Below, in pieces: positions 34,071-43,489 of a stretch of DNA of 64,000 nucleotides (position 1 is the stretch's first letter; each line of letters opens with the position of its first letter). Source of the stretch: Hyaloraphidium curvatum (taxonomy: Eukaryota > Monoblepharomycota > Hyaloraphidiomycetes > Hyaloraphidiales > Hyaloraphidiaceae); assembly GCA_025558095.1 (NCBI GenBank), contig JAIVFI010000012.1, positions 496,001 to 560,000 of the forward strand, in the 5' to 3' direction. The notes beneath the pieces are model-generated. The model did no database searches. It was given only the letters and a program-made list of their open reading frames with translations, and had not been told where the DNA came from. The position numbers and the translations under genes are program-made.

Positions 34071-34950
34071 CGTCGCCAGGGAGCGCTCAATGGGTTGGTG
34101 AGTCGAGGGGAATCTGTTTGCGAGTGGGTGGCTGTGCGGGTTGCCGCGATGAGGCGGAGTTTGCGGCACCCACCCCTGAGGTCCGTTCGAGAGGGGGTTC
34201 TGCAAATCTAGAGCAGCTGCCGTGGTCCAATCTCGATCATCTCTGATGACCCAATAGTCCCCATACCTGACAGATTGCTTCCAAGGTGGGACAATGCCGT
34301 AATGTGCAGAGAGCCTGCGGACGGCCGGCGATTCGGCGGGGAAGCGGAGCGGCAGACAACCCACAAATGGGTTACGCCGCCTGCCGTCCACCGCACCTTT
34401 GCGCCACATATCCCGTTCCATTCTGGTCAGAACGTTGCGTTCGTGTCTCGAGGGTCGCCGCTGAGCGAAGTCAAAGGCCCCGCTCCCGTGGAGGGAAAAC
34501 GAGGATGAAGGTCCATAGGCCACGCCCGAATGGGTTATCATCATGAAGGAGATCTTGATGAAAGAAGCTTTGTGTCTGAATCGGCGCTCTTCGGAAGCCA
34601 TACAACTGTACTAAAGCGCAAGGTCCAGGAAGGCAGCTTCGGGCACGTCCGCACCGGTCCTTCTTTCGCATCACCGCAAAGAGCAGTTGCATGCAGTTGG
34701 GCCTGGGGTCATGCGCCGGCAAGCGGAGGTGGTGTGGCGAGTGCGGGTCGCATACGGAGTAGCTTCTCTCCGCACCGGCCACGACCGGCCGCAGGCGGAG
34801 CAACGACTCTCCGCTCCGCACCCCTGTACGCAAGCAGATATCTTCCGCTCCGTCCCGTTTTTACAACAACAAAACGAAGCGACAGAGAGCAGTAAGGACG
34901 CATGGGAATGCGAGGCCAAGGATCACTCACCTCGTACTTTGCACAGAAAG
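34071..34950. other. Divergent intergenic region (880 nt)
   Basis: Lies between the Stig1-like gene (-) and the secreted hydrolase (+), both coding for secreted proteins. No open frame here has recognisable features. It is the longest gene-free stretch in the window and presumably contains two promoters. I see no clear repeat or RNA gene. Confidence 0.45.
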
Positions 34951-36979
34951 ATGCACCCCGCCGCGCAGTTCGCCGCCGCCCTCGTGCTCGGCGCCATCTT
35001 CGCGGCCACCACTGCCGATGCCCAAAGCAGCTTCGTCTACTGTCCCCGCCCGCCCTTCAACGCCGTCCTCAACGCCTCCGCTTTCACCCCCTGCGCATCG
35101 GGCCGCTGGAACTACAGCGAGTTCCAATGCCGCACGACCTTCTTCCCGGCCAGCTACGATCCTGCCGACCCCGATCCCAAGGTCAAGGGGGCCTTCCAGA
35201 CTTCCCTCGAGCGCCGCGCCGTCTACGGGACCCCCCGTACCATCATCTTCTTGATCTCAGGCGGGCCCGGCGGGGCTTCGGGCCTCCATGCACTGGCCAC
35301 TTCCAAGATCGTCAAGAGGGCGTTCATCACCGACTACGTGGTCGTGATTCCGGCTCTGCGCGGTACCCAGGATACCGACTACGTGCAGCAATGGGCCGGT
35401 GGGTTCCCATGCCTTCCTCCCCTCCGATCGCCGCAAGCTGACGGCAATCCGTCGATCCAGGCTTTCCCGGCAACCTGTCTACGACCGTGAATGCGGAGCG
35501 GCGGGCGTACCAGTCTTTCAACCCCACCAATACGGCGATCGACATCATCACGACGGCTAAGGCGTACAAGAGCGAGTTCCCCGCCGCCAAGCTGGTTGCC
35601 GCCGGCTTTTCGTTCGGCACCTTCCAGCTCCAGCGCGTGATGCAGCTCGAGCCGGCGCTCTTCGAAGCGGTGCTGCTTGACGGTGCTGCAGCCGCGGTCA
35701 ACGACACCAACCAGTTCGCGCAGCAATCCCTGGCTCTGACGGACCTTACAAAGCTTGTGGGCGACAACTGTGCCCGTTCGTCCTTCTGCTCCGCCCGATC
35801 GCTGCCCACGGACGATATCGTGCGCTTCGTCGACAGCGTGCGCAATGGGACACAGGCCTCGCCGTGCCTCACGGCCCTGGTCTCGCAGGTTGCTCCGGGC
35901 GCCCCGCCGTCCCAGGTTCTGGCATCCATCGTGTACTCGCTCGTCCTGTTCAACTCCGCCAAGATTCCGGTGCAGCTCACGGTCGCCAATACTTCGGATC
36001 CCGAGGTCTGTATCAGCACCAGTACGCTGTTACGATACTTGACAATTAGCTGGTACCGTCACAGGTCGTCAACCAGTTCATCGACGCCCTCCTTACAACC
36101 GCCGCAATGGAAGCCCCCGCGGACTGGATCCCCATCAACAGCCGCTCGATCCCGTGGTCCTTGCTCAACCAGCTGGCGCAGTGCACGTCGGCGGCGCAGC
36201 TAGGGAACTTTGCCACGGCCGCGAGGCCCTTTGCGCTCGTGCTGGGCCAGATCGGAGGGATCGGCGGCGGCTTGATTGCTCCCACGTCGCCCATCGGCAA
36301 CATCTACACCACCGCTTTGTTCGGTCTCCTTTCTGAAGGCCGCAACCCGCGCGTGCCCGTCGACACCGTGCGGGCGGCCAACCGGGCGAGCGCATTTGCC
36401 ATCCCCGAATCCGCTTTCCAGGGCGAGACTTTGCTTCTGAACGAGATCGCATCCATGAACCCGGCCGCCTGGGCGCCCTCGTGCTACTCGGACCGCGCTC
36501 CGACGAATGTCTCCGCAAACGTGCATTTCTTGTGCGGCGAGCTCGATGCGGGCACTCCCTTCGCCAGCAACCGCAGGGCGTACAACGATCTCTCCGTCGC
36601 GCCCGGTTTCCGCAAGACCATCTCGGTGCACGCCAACAAGGAACACATGGTGCTCGGGTTCGGACAGTCGCAGTGCGTGATTCCGTTTCTCCGCGGATTC
36701 TTCCTGGGCAACGCGACGGCCGCGGCCGAGTACGACACATGCCTGGCTGCCGAAAATGCCGCTTCGATCGACTGGGAACTAGCTGCTTTGGCTACGGTTG
36801 CCGGAAGTAGCCCGTGGCAGGGGATGCCGGCAGCTCCGATCTCGACCCGCAGTGCAACGACCGCAAGCGCCACGGTGTCGCCGACGCCCACAAGCCGCCC
36901 GTCGAGCGCTGATGCTCCATCCGAGGAAGCTTGGATGGCGCTGGCTGCGATCGCTGCCGGCGCCGTCGCCATGCTTTGA
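34951..36979 (+). CDS. Secreted alpha/beta hydrolase, S33 aminopeptidase-like
   Basis: Predicted extracellular serine hydrolase or tripeptidyl/prolyl-aminopeptidase-like enzyme. It starts MHPAAQFAAALVLGAIFAAT (signal peptide). Catalytic features: the oxyanion strand FLISGGPGGASGL, nucleophile elbow AAGFSFGTFQLQ, the acid strand HFLCGELDAGTPF and the His loop NKEHMVLGFG. Many NxT/S sites occur. The C-terminus has a Ser/Thr/Pro-rich stretch, then EEAWMALAAIAAGAVAML, which fits a GPI-attachment signal. Introns near 35,400-35,460 and 36,050-36,070 restore the frame. The gene is divergent from the Stig1-like gene. Confidence 0.8.
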
Positions 36980-37152
36980 GTTGGTCGGCCGGAATGAAGA
37001 AAACTTAGAATGTTGCATCCAAAATAGCCGTACGAGAGTGTGTAGACGTTGGATCCTCTTGTTTACGCCTGGGCGAGGGGGGGCGCGGGGAAACGCAAGG
37101 CCGCACCGATCAGTCCCGATCAGCGGACCCCGCCCGCGCGTCGCCGCAACCC

Positions 37153-39045
37153 ATGGAGGAGAAACAGCGCAAGCGTTCAGTAGTCGCCAGGGCGTGCGAC
37201 CGATGCATTTCCGGGCGGAGAAAGTGCGACGGCGCGTCGCCGTGCTCGCGCTGCTCGGCGGGAGGCAGGGAGTGCGCCTATACGCGCGAGCGCCGCCCGC
37301 CGGGCCCGAAGCCCGGGAGGCTGCGGGAATTGGAAGAGCGCGTCAGGGCGCTGACAGACCGCCGGACTGCGGGCCCCGATAAGGCGGCGGGGCCGAATGG
37401 AGACAATCTGGGCGCCCCGGGGCCCTCTGCATTGACTGCAGGCCTCCTCGACCTTGCTACCTTACCGCTCGGGATCTCCGCAGAGGTCGTGTTCCGCCTC
37501 GCCGACCTGCACGGTGCCGCGCTGGGACACCTCGCACCACTGGTTCCGCAATCGCCTCGTTCGGCAACGTGCGCTCCGGCCCTGGTTCTCGCTCGTGCTG
37601 CCGTGGTGGCGCGCTTTCTCGGCTACAAACACACCGTCGGACGCGATCTCTGTGCCGCGGCCAAGAAGCTGCTGATGCCAATCGTCGTTCGAGAGTCTGC
37701 CGCGCCGCCGGACTTGGATACTGTAGAAGCTTTACTCCACCTCGGTGTCTATTGCGCCGTTTCAGACGACCCGGAGCAACTGCTATTGTCGCACCGCTTC
37801 CTGCTTTGGGCGGTCTCCCTTGCCAAGGAGCTCGGCCTGCACGACGAGATACCGGATCTGAACACAGCGGAACCGCGGGCTGACCTCGTGCGTCGGCGGG
37901 CCGTGTTTTGGGCCATAGCCTCGACGGAGCGGGCCATGGCGTTCATGGACTGGTACAGTCCGTCGTTCAGAGACGCGGACGTACGCGCGGGACTCCCAGA
38001 TTGTGACGAGGACGGTCAGGTGGCACTCGAGCTGCTCCCGCAGCCTCCGTCGCCCCTACAGGCGCTCGACTTTTCCCATGTCGAGCTTGCAGTTGCCCTG
38101 CCAGCTTCTTTGTCTCCTTCAGCGCGCGGGATCGCCTTCTATAGCACGATCGGTCAGCTGTCGGAGCTGTCGAAGGAAGCGTCCTCAGTCTTCCAGTCGA
38201 CGGGCGAGGCCATTGTTCCTCCGGAACTCGCCGAGCGCCGCCGTCGGGCGCGGAACCTCCTTCGCAGCCTCCACGGGCCGGATCTCGGGCCCGCTGCGGA
38301 TGTGGCTTACCACGGGACCGTCGCCGTGTCACTTGGCCCCCGTGGTGACTTGCAGGCATTTTTCTCGCTGCAAAAGATTGGCGAAGGGTTTCGGGACCGC
38401 ACGGACACGGCAAAACTCGAGGCCGGAGCGAGGGTGGCGGAGTGGTTCCTGCTCCCCTACCGACAGCTGCATGGCAGTGCTCCGCCCGACGTCGAAGCCA
38501 CCGTCGGCGAAGCCCGCGAGTTCAGGACCCATTGCGCCGCCCTGATCGGGGCTCTCGAATGCCTGGCCGCGTTCCCCGAGCCGATCGGCCCTCTGCATGC
38601 GTGGACGTCGCTCATCTGCGGATTCTTCGACGTCGCGTGTTTCGTCATGGTGCAGGCAGTGGACCCGGCAGAGGCTGCATTGGCGGGAAGCAGGGTGCAG
38701 CGCACGATCGCCGCGCTCGAGATTGTCTTGGCGGGAGGCACCATGCCGTTCGCGGATAACCTCCTCCGCGGACTCAAGTACCTTTGGGAGTGGGCCCTCC
38801 TGCCACCGGAGGGGAAGCCCGCCGCCGTGTGGCTCAAGGACCCGGATGCGGCCCCGCGTGCGGCCATATGGGCAGCCTTAGCGTTGGAGCGCACCGCGGG
38901 GCAGCGCTTTGCCCTAGACGAAGCCGCAGAGAAATTGGATCCCTGGCTCCCTCCCATCATGCCTGGTGGAGCTCTTGCGGATCATCTCGGGGGCCTGCTT
39001 GGGGTCGACGGTCTTGGACACGGTGGAGGACTGCAGTTTGCGTAG
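37153..39045 (+). CDS. Zn2Cys6 fungal transcription factor
   Basis: Single-exon, 630 residues. The N-terminal binuclear zinc cluster reads ACDRCISGRRKCDG followed by SPCSRCSAGGREC, i.e. C-x2-C-x6-C-x5-C-x2-C-x6-C, followed by a Lys/Arg/Pro linker (RERRPPGPKPGR) and a short coiled coil (LRELEERVRALTD). The middle has the weakly conserved fungal-specific regulatory domain (GYKHTVGRDLCAAAKKLL, LLHLGVYCAV, RRRAVFWAIASTERAMAFM). This type of regulator is confined largely to fungi and is the best clade marker in the window. The target pathway cannot be read from the sequence; the neighbours (secreted hydrolase, lipid enzymes) are only suggestive. Confidence 0.92.
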   Translation: MEEKQRKRSVVARACDRCISGRRKCDGASPCSRCSAGGRECAYTRERRPPGPKPGRLRELEERVRALTDRRTAGPDKAAGPNGDNLGAPGPSALTAGLLDLATLPLGISAEVVFRLADLHGAALGHLAPLVPQSPRSATCAPALVLARAAVVARFLGYKHTVGRDLCAAAKKLLMPIVVRESAAPPDLDTVEALLHLGVYCAVSDDPEQLLLSHRFLLWAVSLAKELGLHDEIPDLNTAEPRADLVRRRAVFWAIASTERAMAFMDWYSPSFRDADVRAGLPDCDEDGQVALELLPQPPSPLQALDFSHVELAVALPASLSPSARGIAFYSTIGQLSELSKEASSVFQSTGEAIVPPELAERRRRARNLLRSLHGPDLGPAADVAYHGTVAVSLGPRGDLQAFFSLQKIGEGFRDRTDTAKLEAGARVAEWFLLPYRQLHGSAPPDVEATVGEAREFRTHCAALIGALECLAAFPEPIGPLHAWTSLICGFFDVACFVMVQAVDPAEAALAGSRVQRTIAALEIVLAGGTMPFADNLLRGLKYLWEWALLPPEGKPAAVWLKDPDAAPRAAIWAALALERTAGQRFALDEAAEKLDPWLPPIMPGGALADHLGGLLGVDGLGHGGGLQFA

Positions 39046-39478
39046 ATCCCGCGACGTCTTCGCGAAAGAAACCCCAGTTGTACATCCAGCTCCATCAATG
39101 TGAAGTGCAAGAGCATCCATGAGCAATCGTGCCTGCTGAAAGGCTAGCCGATCGCGTCCAAGTTCTGCGCTGGAATTGGTCGATGCACCACGTCACGGAG
39201 TTTCAACCCCACACTCTGTCGCCACAACAATGCTCCCACGGGCACCCGCAGCGCGGCCCCTGGCTGCCCTCTTTCTTTCTGCGGGGCGGCTGCAGCCTCC
39301 CGCGGCCCCTATGCCCACCTCGCGTCTCCTCTGGACGCGCGTTACCGTCCCTCCGCCCAGCGCTCGCCCGCTTCCTGCGCGCCCTCATCGCGCCGTTTCC
39401 TTCCTCCATTATTTTCCCCGCAATCTTTCCCCTGTTGAGAATGCGATTGCGCGCCCGTTAGCCTCCTCGGCGCGAGCT
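39046..39478. other. Intergenic upstream of the acyltransferase
   Basis: Lies between the Zn2Cys6 gene and the acyltransferase, both on plus. The acyltransferase frame stays open through part of it and has an in-frame ATG near 39,230, so an N-terminal extension is possible; otherwise it is the promoter and 5' leader. Nothing else is recognised. Confidence 0.35.
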
Positions 39479-40644
39479 ATGTCGTCGGTGGCGGCGCCAC
39501 CCCCGCCCCACCACCGCTCCCGCCCCCACCCCGCGCTGGGCCTCTTCGCCGGCATTTTCGTCGCCGGTCTCGCGTTTGGCTTCAACCAGAAGCCTGTGCT
39601 GGCCGAGGTCAAGGCCGATCCCGCTCCGCCCCCGCCGCAGAGGCGGAAGAGCCTGGACAAGATCCCGGTGGAGGGCGAACTGCACATCTCGGAGCGCGTG
39701 GGGCGCGTGGAAAGGGTGTGATACACATGCAGACGCCCGTCTGATTATTGATCTGACTGGCCTTCCGTTCACAGGTGTTCAGGACGCTCGAGTTCATCCT
39801 CCGCACCACAATCGCCGTCCCCGCCCTGCTCCTCTTCTTCCTCGTCGTCGCCGTCCCCCTCGCCGTCCTCAACATCGGCCGCAAATCCGACACCTTCTCC
39901 CTCGTCGGCCCGCTCTTCTACCGCGTCATGCGCCCCATCATGGGCATCTCGGTGGCGATCAAGGGCGCGGAGCACCTCGACGGCGCGCGGCCGTGCGTGG
40001 TCCTGTGCGCGCCGCACCAGAGCTCCATGGACGTGTACATCGCGGCGAGCTTCGTGCCGGGGGGGTCGGCGGCGATCGGGAAGAAGGAGCTGGCGTATAT
40101 TCCGATCTTCAACATCTTCCGTGGGCTCCCTGCACGCGACGTTGCGGCTGCCTCGGATGCTGATCCCCATGTTCGCCCCAGTCTGGCTGTCGCCGGTGGT
40201 TCTTATTGACCGCGCCAACACCAAGAACGCCCTGGAGGCGCTGGCCGAGGCCAGCAAGACGGTGGCGCAGGAACGCCTCCGCCTGATCCTCTTCCCCGAG
40301 GGCACCGTGGGTCCCCATGCCCGCCGCCGCCGATCGCCCGAACTCACACCGGCCCCCGACAGCGGACGCGCGTGCTCGGCCCGCGCTTGCTCCCGCTCAA
40401 GAAGGGCGGCTTCCGCATGGCGCTCGACAACGGCCTGCCGATCGTGCCCGTCGTGATCTCCAACACCGCCGACGCGTTCTACCCGCTGAGGTGGTGGTGG
40501 AAGGGCGGCGAGGTCGAGGTGAGGGTGCTGGACCCGGTGCGGACCGAGGGGCTGGGCGCGGACGACCTGGAGGCGCTGATGGAGGACGTGCGGGGGCGTA
40601 TGCTGACGGAGATGGAGGACATGGAGCGGCGGCGGCGGAAGTGA
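39479..40644 (+). CDS. 1-acyl-sn-glycerol-3-phosphate acyltransferase (PlsC family)
   Basis: Makes phosphatidic acid from lysophosphatidic acid in the ER or mitochondrial membrane. The core includes a hydrophobic helix (VPALLLFFLVVAVPLAVLN), the catalytic H-x4-D box in CAPHQSSMDVY, KKELAYIPIFN, the ILFPEGTR acyl-acceptor motif split by an intron, and GLPIVPVVISN. Before this is an N-terminal extension with one hydrophobic segment (LGLFAGIFVAGLAFGF). The start at 39479 is conservative; an in-frame upstream ATG near 39,230 would add an Arg/Pro/Leu-rich leader that could be a targeting sequence. Introns near 39,720-39,775, 40,120-40,165 and 40,310-40,370 are inferred from frame changes. Confidence 0.83.
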
Positions 40645-40830
40645 GCCGCGGACCCGGCAGGCGCCCGCTATCTATTCGTCCGTTGTTTCTGCTTCGAAAA
40701 AGAGCGGCCTCGCAGGGGCTCAGCGGCGATCGGTGCCCACGGAGTTTGAGTATGGGGGTCCTTTGTTGACTGCCCAAGCCGTGACGCTTCTCGATCGAGT
40801 CCGCCACTGGTCCCCCCGGCCCGAGCAACG

Positions 40831-42192
40831 ATGCCAGGCCTAGCTTTAGCGGCTGTGTACGCAGCCACGCTGGCAGCGGCGGTGCTCGCTGCGCCGTTCC
40901 TGCTCGATGCGCTGTTCCGCGTGGGGTACGAGCGGGGCGTCCTGCCCGCCGCGACGCCCGACGCCGCGCACCGCGCGATGTTTTCGGCGCTGATGGTCCT
41001 TCTTCCCGCGCTTGCGATGGCGCTCGCGGGCCGCATCGGCGGGCCGCCGGTGGCTGAGAGGGAAACCGAGGGCGAGAAGCGGCCCGCCGTGCACGAGGCG
41101 GCGGCGCCCCCCGCGGCAGTCGAGGCGCCCGAGCAGCCCTCGGCCGAGGACCAGGCTGAGGAGGACGCCTCGGCGGACGCCTTTGCGTCGCAGTACACGT
41201 CGCTCATCCCCGCGCTGCTGCAGCGCTTCTTTGCGCTGGTCAACTCCGACCCGGCATCGGACCCCTCCTCCCCCTGGACGCTGACGCGGAGCATCGACGA
41301 CGGCATGCGCATCAGCGTGTACCAGAACGCCCAGGCGGACCTGTCGTTCAAGCTCGTCGCCGACCTGGACGTCGACGCCGGCGACGCCTTCGAGGCCCTC
41401 GCCGACTCGGGCGCCCGCGCCTCGTGGGACGACATGACCGCCGAATCCTACGTGGTACAGGTGCTCGACACCTGGACCCGCATCGTGTACCTGCGCACCC
41501 GCCCCGTGTTCCCCGTCTCGGCCCGCGACATGGTCTCGCTCTCGCACATAACCAGGCTGGGCTCGCCCGGCGAGCCGCCCACCTACGTCAACGTCACCTG
41601 CTCCGTGGACCATCCCTCGCTCCCACCGTCGGCATCGGTGGTCCGCATGAAGGCCGGCTGCGCGGGGCAGCTGGTCCGCCCGCTTCTGGACCCGGACACC
41701 GGCGAGCCGATCCCGGGCAAGTGCAGGGTGGTGCAGCTGGTGGACGGCGACCTGGGCGGATCGGTGCCGTCGTGGCTCGTGAGCAAGGTGGCGGGGTCGA
41801 CGATCCCGGGCAGCCTGAGGAAGCTCAACAAGCATCTGGTGGAGGCGGTGGCCTTGCGGAAGGGCGCGCCGAGGCCGCAATCGTTCGTGGACAACGGGTT
41901 CGTCGTGCCCGAGAGGAAGAAGAAGCATCTGGAGGGAGAAAGGGGGGGCGAGGCGGCGGCGGAGGGGCCGGCTGCGGCGGCCAAGGCCAACGGCGAGGCC
42001 AACGGGCACCTGCACAACGGCACGGCGGGCGGACACCGTAAGATGTCGCAGGGCGAGAAGAAGGCACCGCCGCAGCAGGCGTTCGACCTGGGCGCGCTGG
42101 ACCAGTTCAACGAGCTGCTTCCGACCCTCGGGTTCGGGGCCGCGGCGATCACGGTCGCGGCCATCGTCGCCAGACGCGCCATGGAGGCGTGA
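40831..42192 (+). CDS. START-domain lipid-binding membrane protein
   Basis: Single-exon, 453 residues. Two hydrophobic N-terminal stretches (LALAAVYAATLAAAVLAAPF and FSALMVLLPALAMALAG) precede an acidic linker. The START/Bet v1-like domain spans roughly residues 145-350: DGMRISVYQNAQ, SFKLVADLDVDAGDAFEALA, SWDDMTAESYVVQVLD, TRIVYLRTRPVFPVSARDMV and QLVDGDLGGSVPSWLVSKVA. The C-terminus has a Lys-rich patch, a low-complexity stretch and a final hydrophobic segment (GFGAAAITVAAIVARRA), possibly a tail anchor. It probably moves or senses a lipid at a membrane contact. Ligand unknown. Confidence 0.78.
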   Translation: MPGLALAAVYAATLAAAVLAAPFLLDALFRVGYERGVLPAATPDAAHRAMFSALMVLLPALAMALAGRIGGPPVAERETEGEKRPAVHEAAAPPAAVEAPEQPSAEDQAEEDASADAFASQYTSLIPALLQRFFALVNSDPASDPSSPWTLTRSIDDGMRISVYQNAQADLSFKLVADLDVDAGDAFEALADSGARASWDDMTAESYVVQVLDTWTRIVYLRTRPVFPVSARDMVSLSHITRLGSPGEPPTYVNVTCSVDHPSLPPSASVVRMKAGCAGQLVRPLLDPDTGEPIPGKCRVVQLVDGDLGGSVPSWLVSKVAGSTIPGSLRKLNKHLVEAVALRKGAPRPQSFVDNGFVVPERKKKHLEGERGGEAAAEGPAAAAKANGEANGHLHNGTAGGHRKMSQGEKKAPPQQAFDLGALDQFNELLPTLGFGAAAITVAAIVARRAMEA

Positions 42193-42299
42193 TCCGCTCG
42201 GCATGTGCGCCTGATCTATCTATGTCTCATTTAGATGTAAATAGCTTTATCTGAGAATTCTCCTCTCTAGGTCTACTCTTGCCTTCTAAGTCTTTTGCG

Positions 42300-43318
42300 T
42301 CAAAGCGACCCCTGGATCACCACCCTCCCCCTCCCAGTGACGGGGACAACGTCGCCGTCAGCAACAAGCAGCATCGCTGCCCGGTTGTTCACGCCCTTCG
42401 TCGCCTCCCCCTGCAGCGTCATCCGGACCTCGACCATCCCATCGCCGGCGGGCAACACGCCGCCCTCGACGCTGCACTGTTCTCTCACTTTTTGCTCGGT
42501 CTTGAACTCGACGTAGTAACCCACAACCGAATTTGGCGCCACGGGTATCCTGCGCGGGTTGCGCGGGTCCGCCCCCGCGTTGGGGAACGACGCGTAGACG
42601 TGCTCGAAGAAGGGGTACGAGCGCTTGCGCGCCGTGACGTGGCCGAACCCGTCCGTGTCGGTGAAGCGGGCGGTCCAGGTCGTGGGGGGGAGGCGGCGCG
42701 CCGAGGGGGGGATGTACGCGTCCGCCGGGGTTTCCGCGCGAAGGAGGAAGGAGAAGGCGGGATCGGACGCGAAGGGGCTGCTGACGACGGTCAGCAATCC
42801 GGGCTCGAACTGCAGCAGATCCGCGAGACCCACGAAGGCGCCGTCCAGCCCCCCTCGATGAGCTCCTCGGGGCACCTGCTCGGTCTCCATCCGTCTGGCA
42901 ACATGTCTACGAACACGAATCCTAGAACGACGCCTGCAATGATGTCCCCTTTCCGAAACGACTCGGCCGGGTGCTCCGGTCCTCGCCTCTCCTCAAACGT
43001 GATCACAGAGTGGTTCGCGTAGTAGGCCCTCCCGACCATCGCCGCGACCGTGGTGCAACGCAGCACGTCCCCCGGGCCCGGCAGCTTCCTCCCGCCCCTG
43101 AACGCGGGCGCAAAGAGCAGCTTCGCGTCCCGCGACAGGCTGATGGCCTTGACGGGGCGCCCGTTTTCGGCTCCGCGGCGGATGACGCGGAGGAAGTGGT
43201 CCGTCGTTCCGCGGAGGGCTTCCCGGTAGAGCATCTCCAGGTAATCGTGGGCCAGGTTTGTCACGTCGATCGGCGCCGGCTCAAAGACGTGGGAAACGGT
43301 CCGGAAGTCGGCCGCCAT
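42300..43318 (-). CDS. Probable double-hotdog acyl-CoA thioesterase
   Basis: The first part (from MAADFRTVSHVFEPA at 43318) contains TNLAHDYLEMLYREALRG and GRAYYANHSVITFEE. The second part (ending at 42300) contains FTDTDGFGHVTARKRSYPFF and YYVEFKTEQKV. The DxDxFGHV-type helix start and the following strands are typical of 4HBT hotdog thioesterases, and the two halves look like two hotdog units. The frame changes between the two parts around 42,810-42,890; an intron is likely but I could not find a junction with fully matching phase, so a frameshift is also possible. It is convergent with the START gene. Confidence 0.5.
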
Positions 43319-43489
43319 CCTGGCGAAGGGCAGTCCAGAAAAGGATCCGCTCGACCGGAGCGCGAGATCGGTAGTCACTTTCGGTCGCTGCCGACACGAT
43401 GATCGACGTGACTTTTGCGGTCGCGCCGCGTCCCGCGTCCCGATCACGTCCGTCCGCCCCTAGGGCTCTTTGAAGGCGGCTGCGGGACA

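Noticed and set aside
40846-42204. 452-codon open frame on the minus strand
   Set aside because: It is the mirror of the START-domain gene; composition is Arg-rich and shows no domain.
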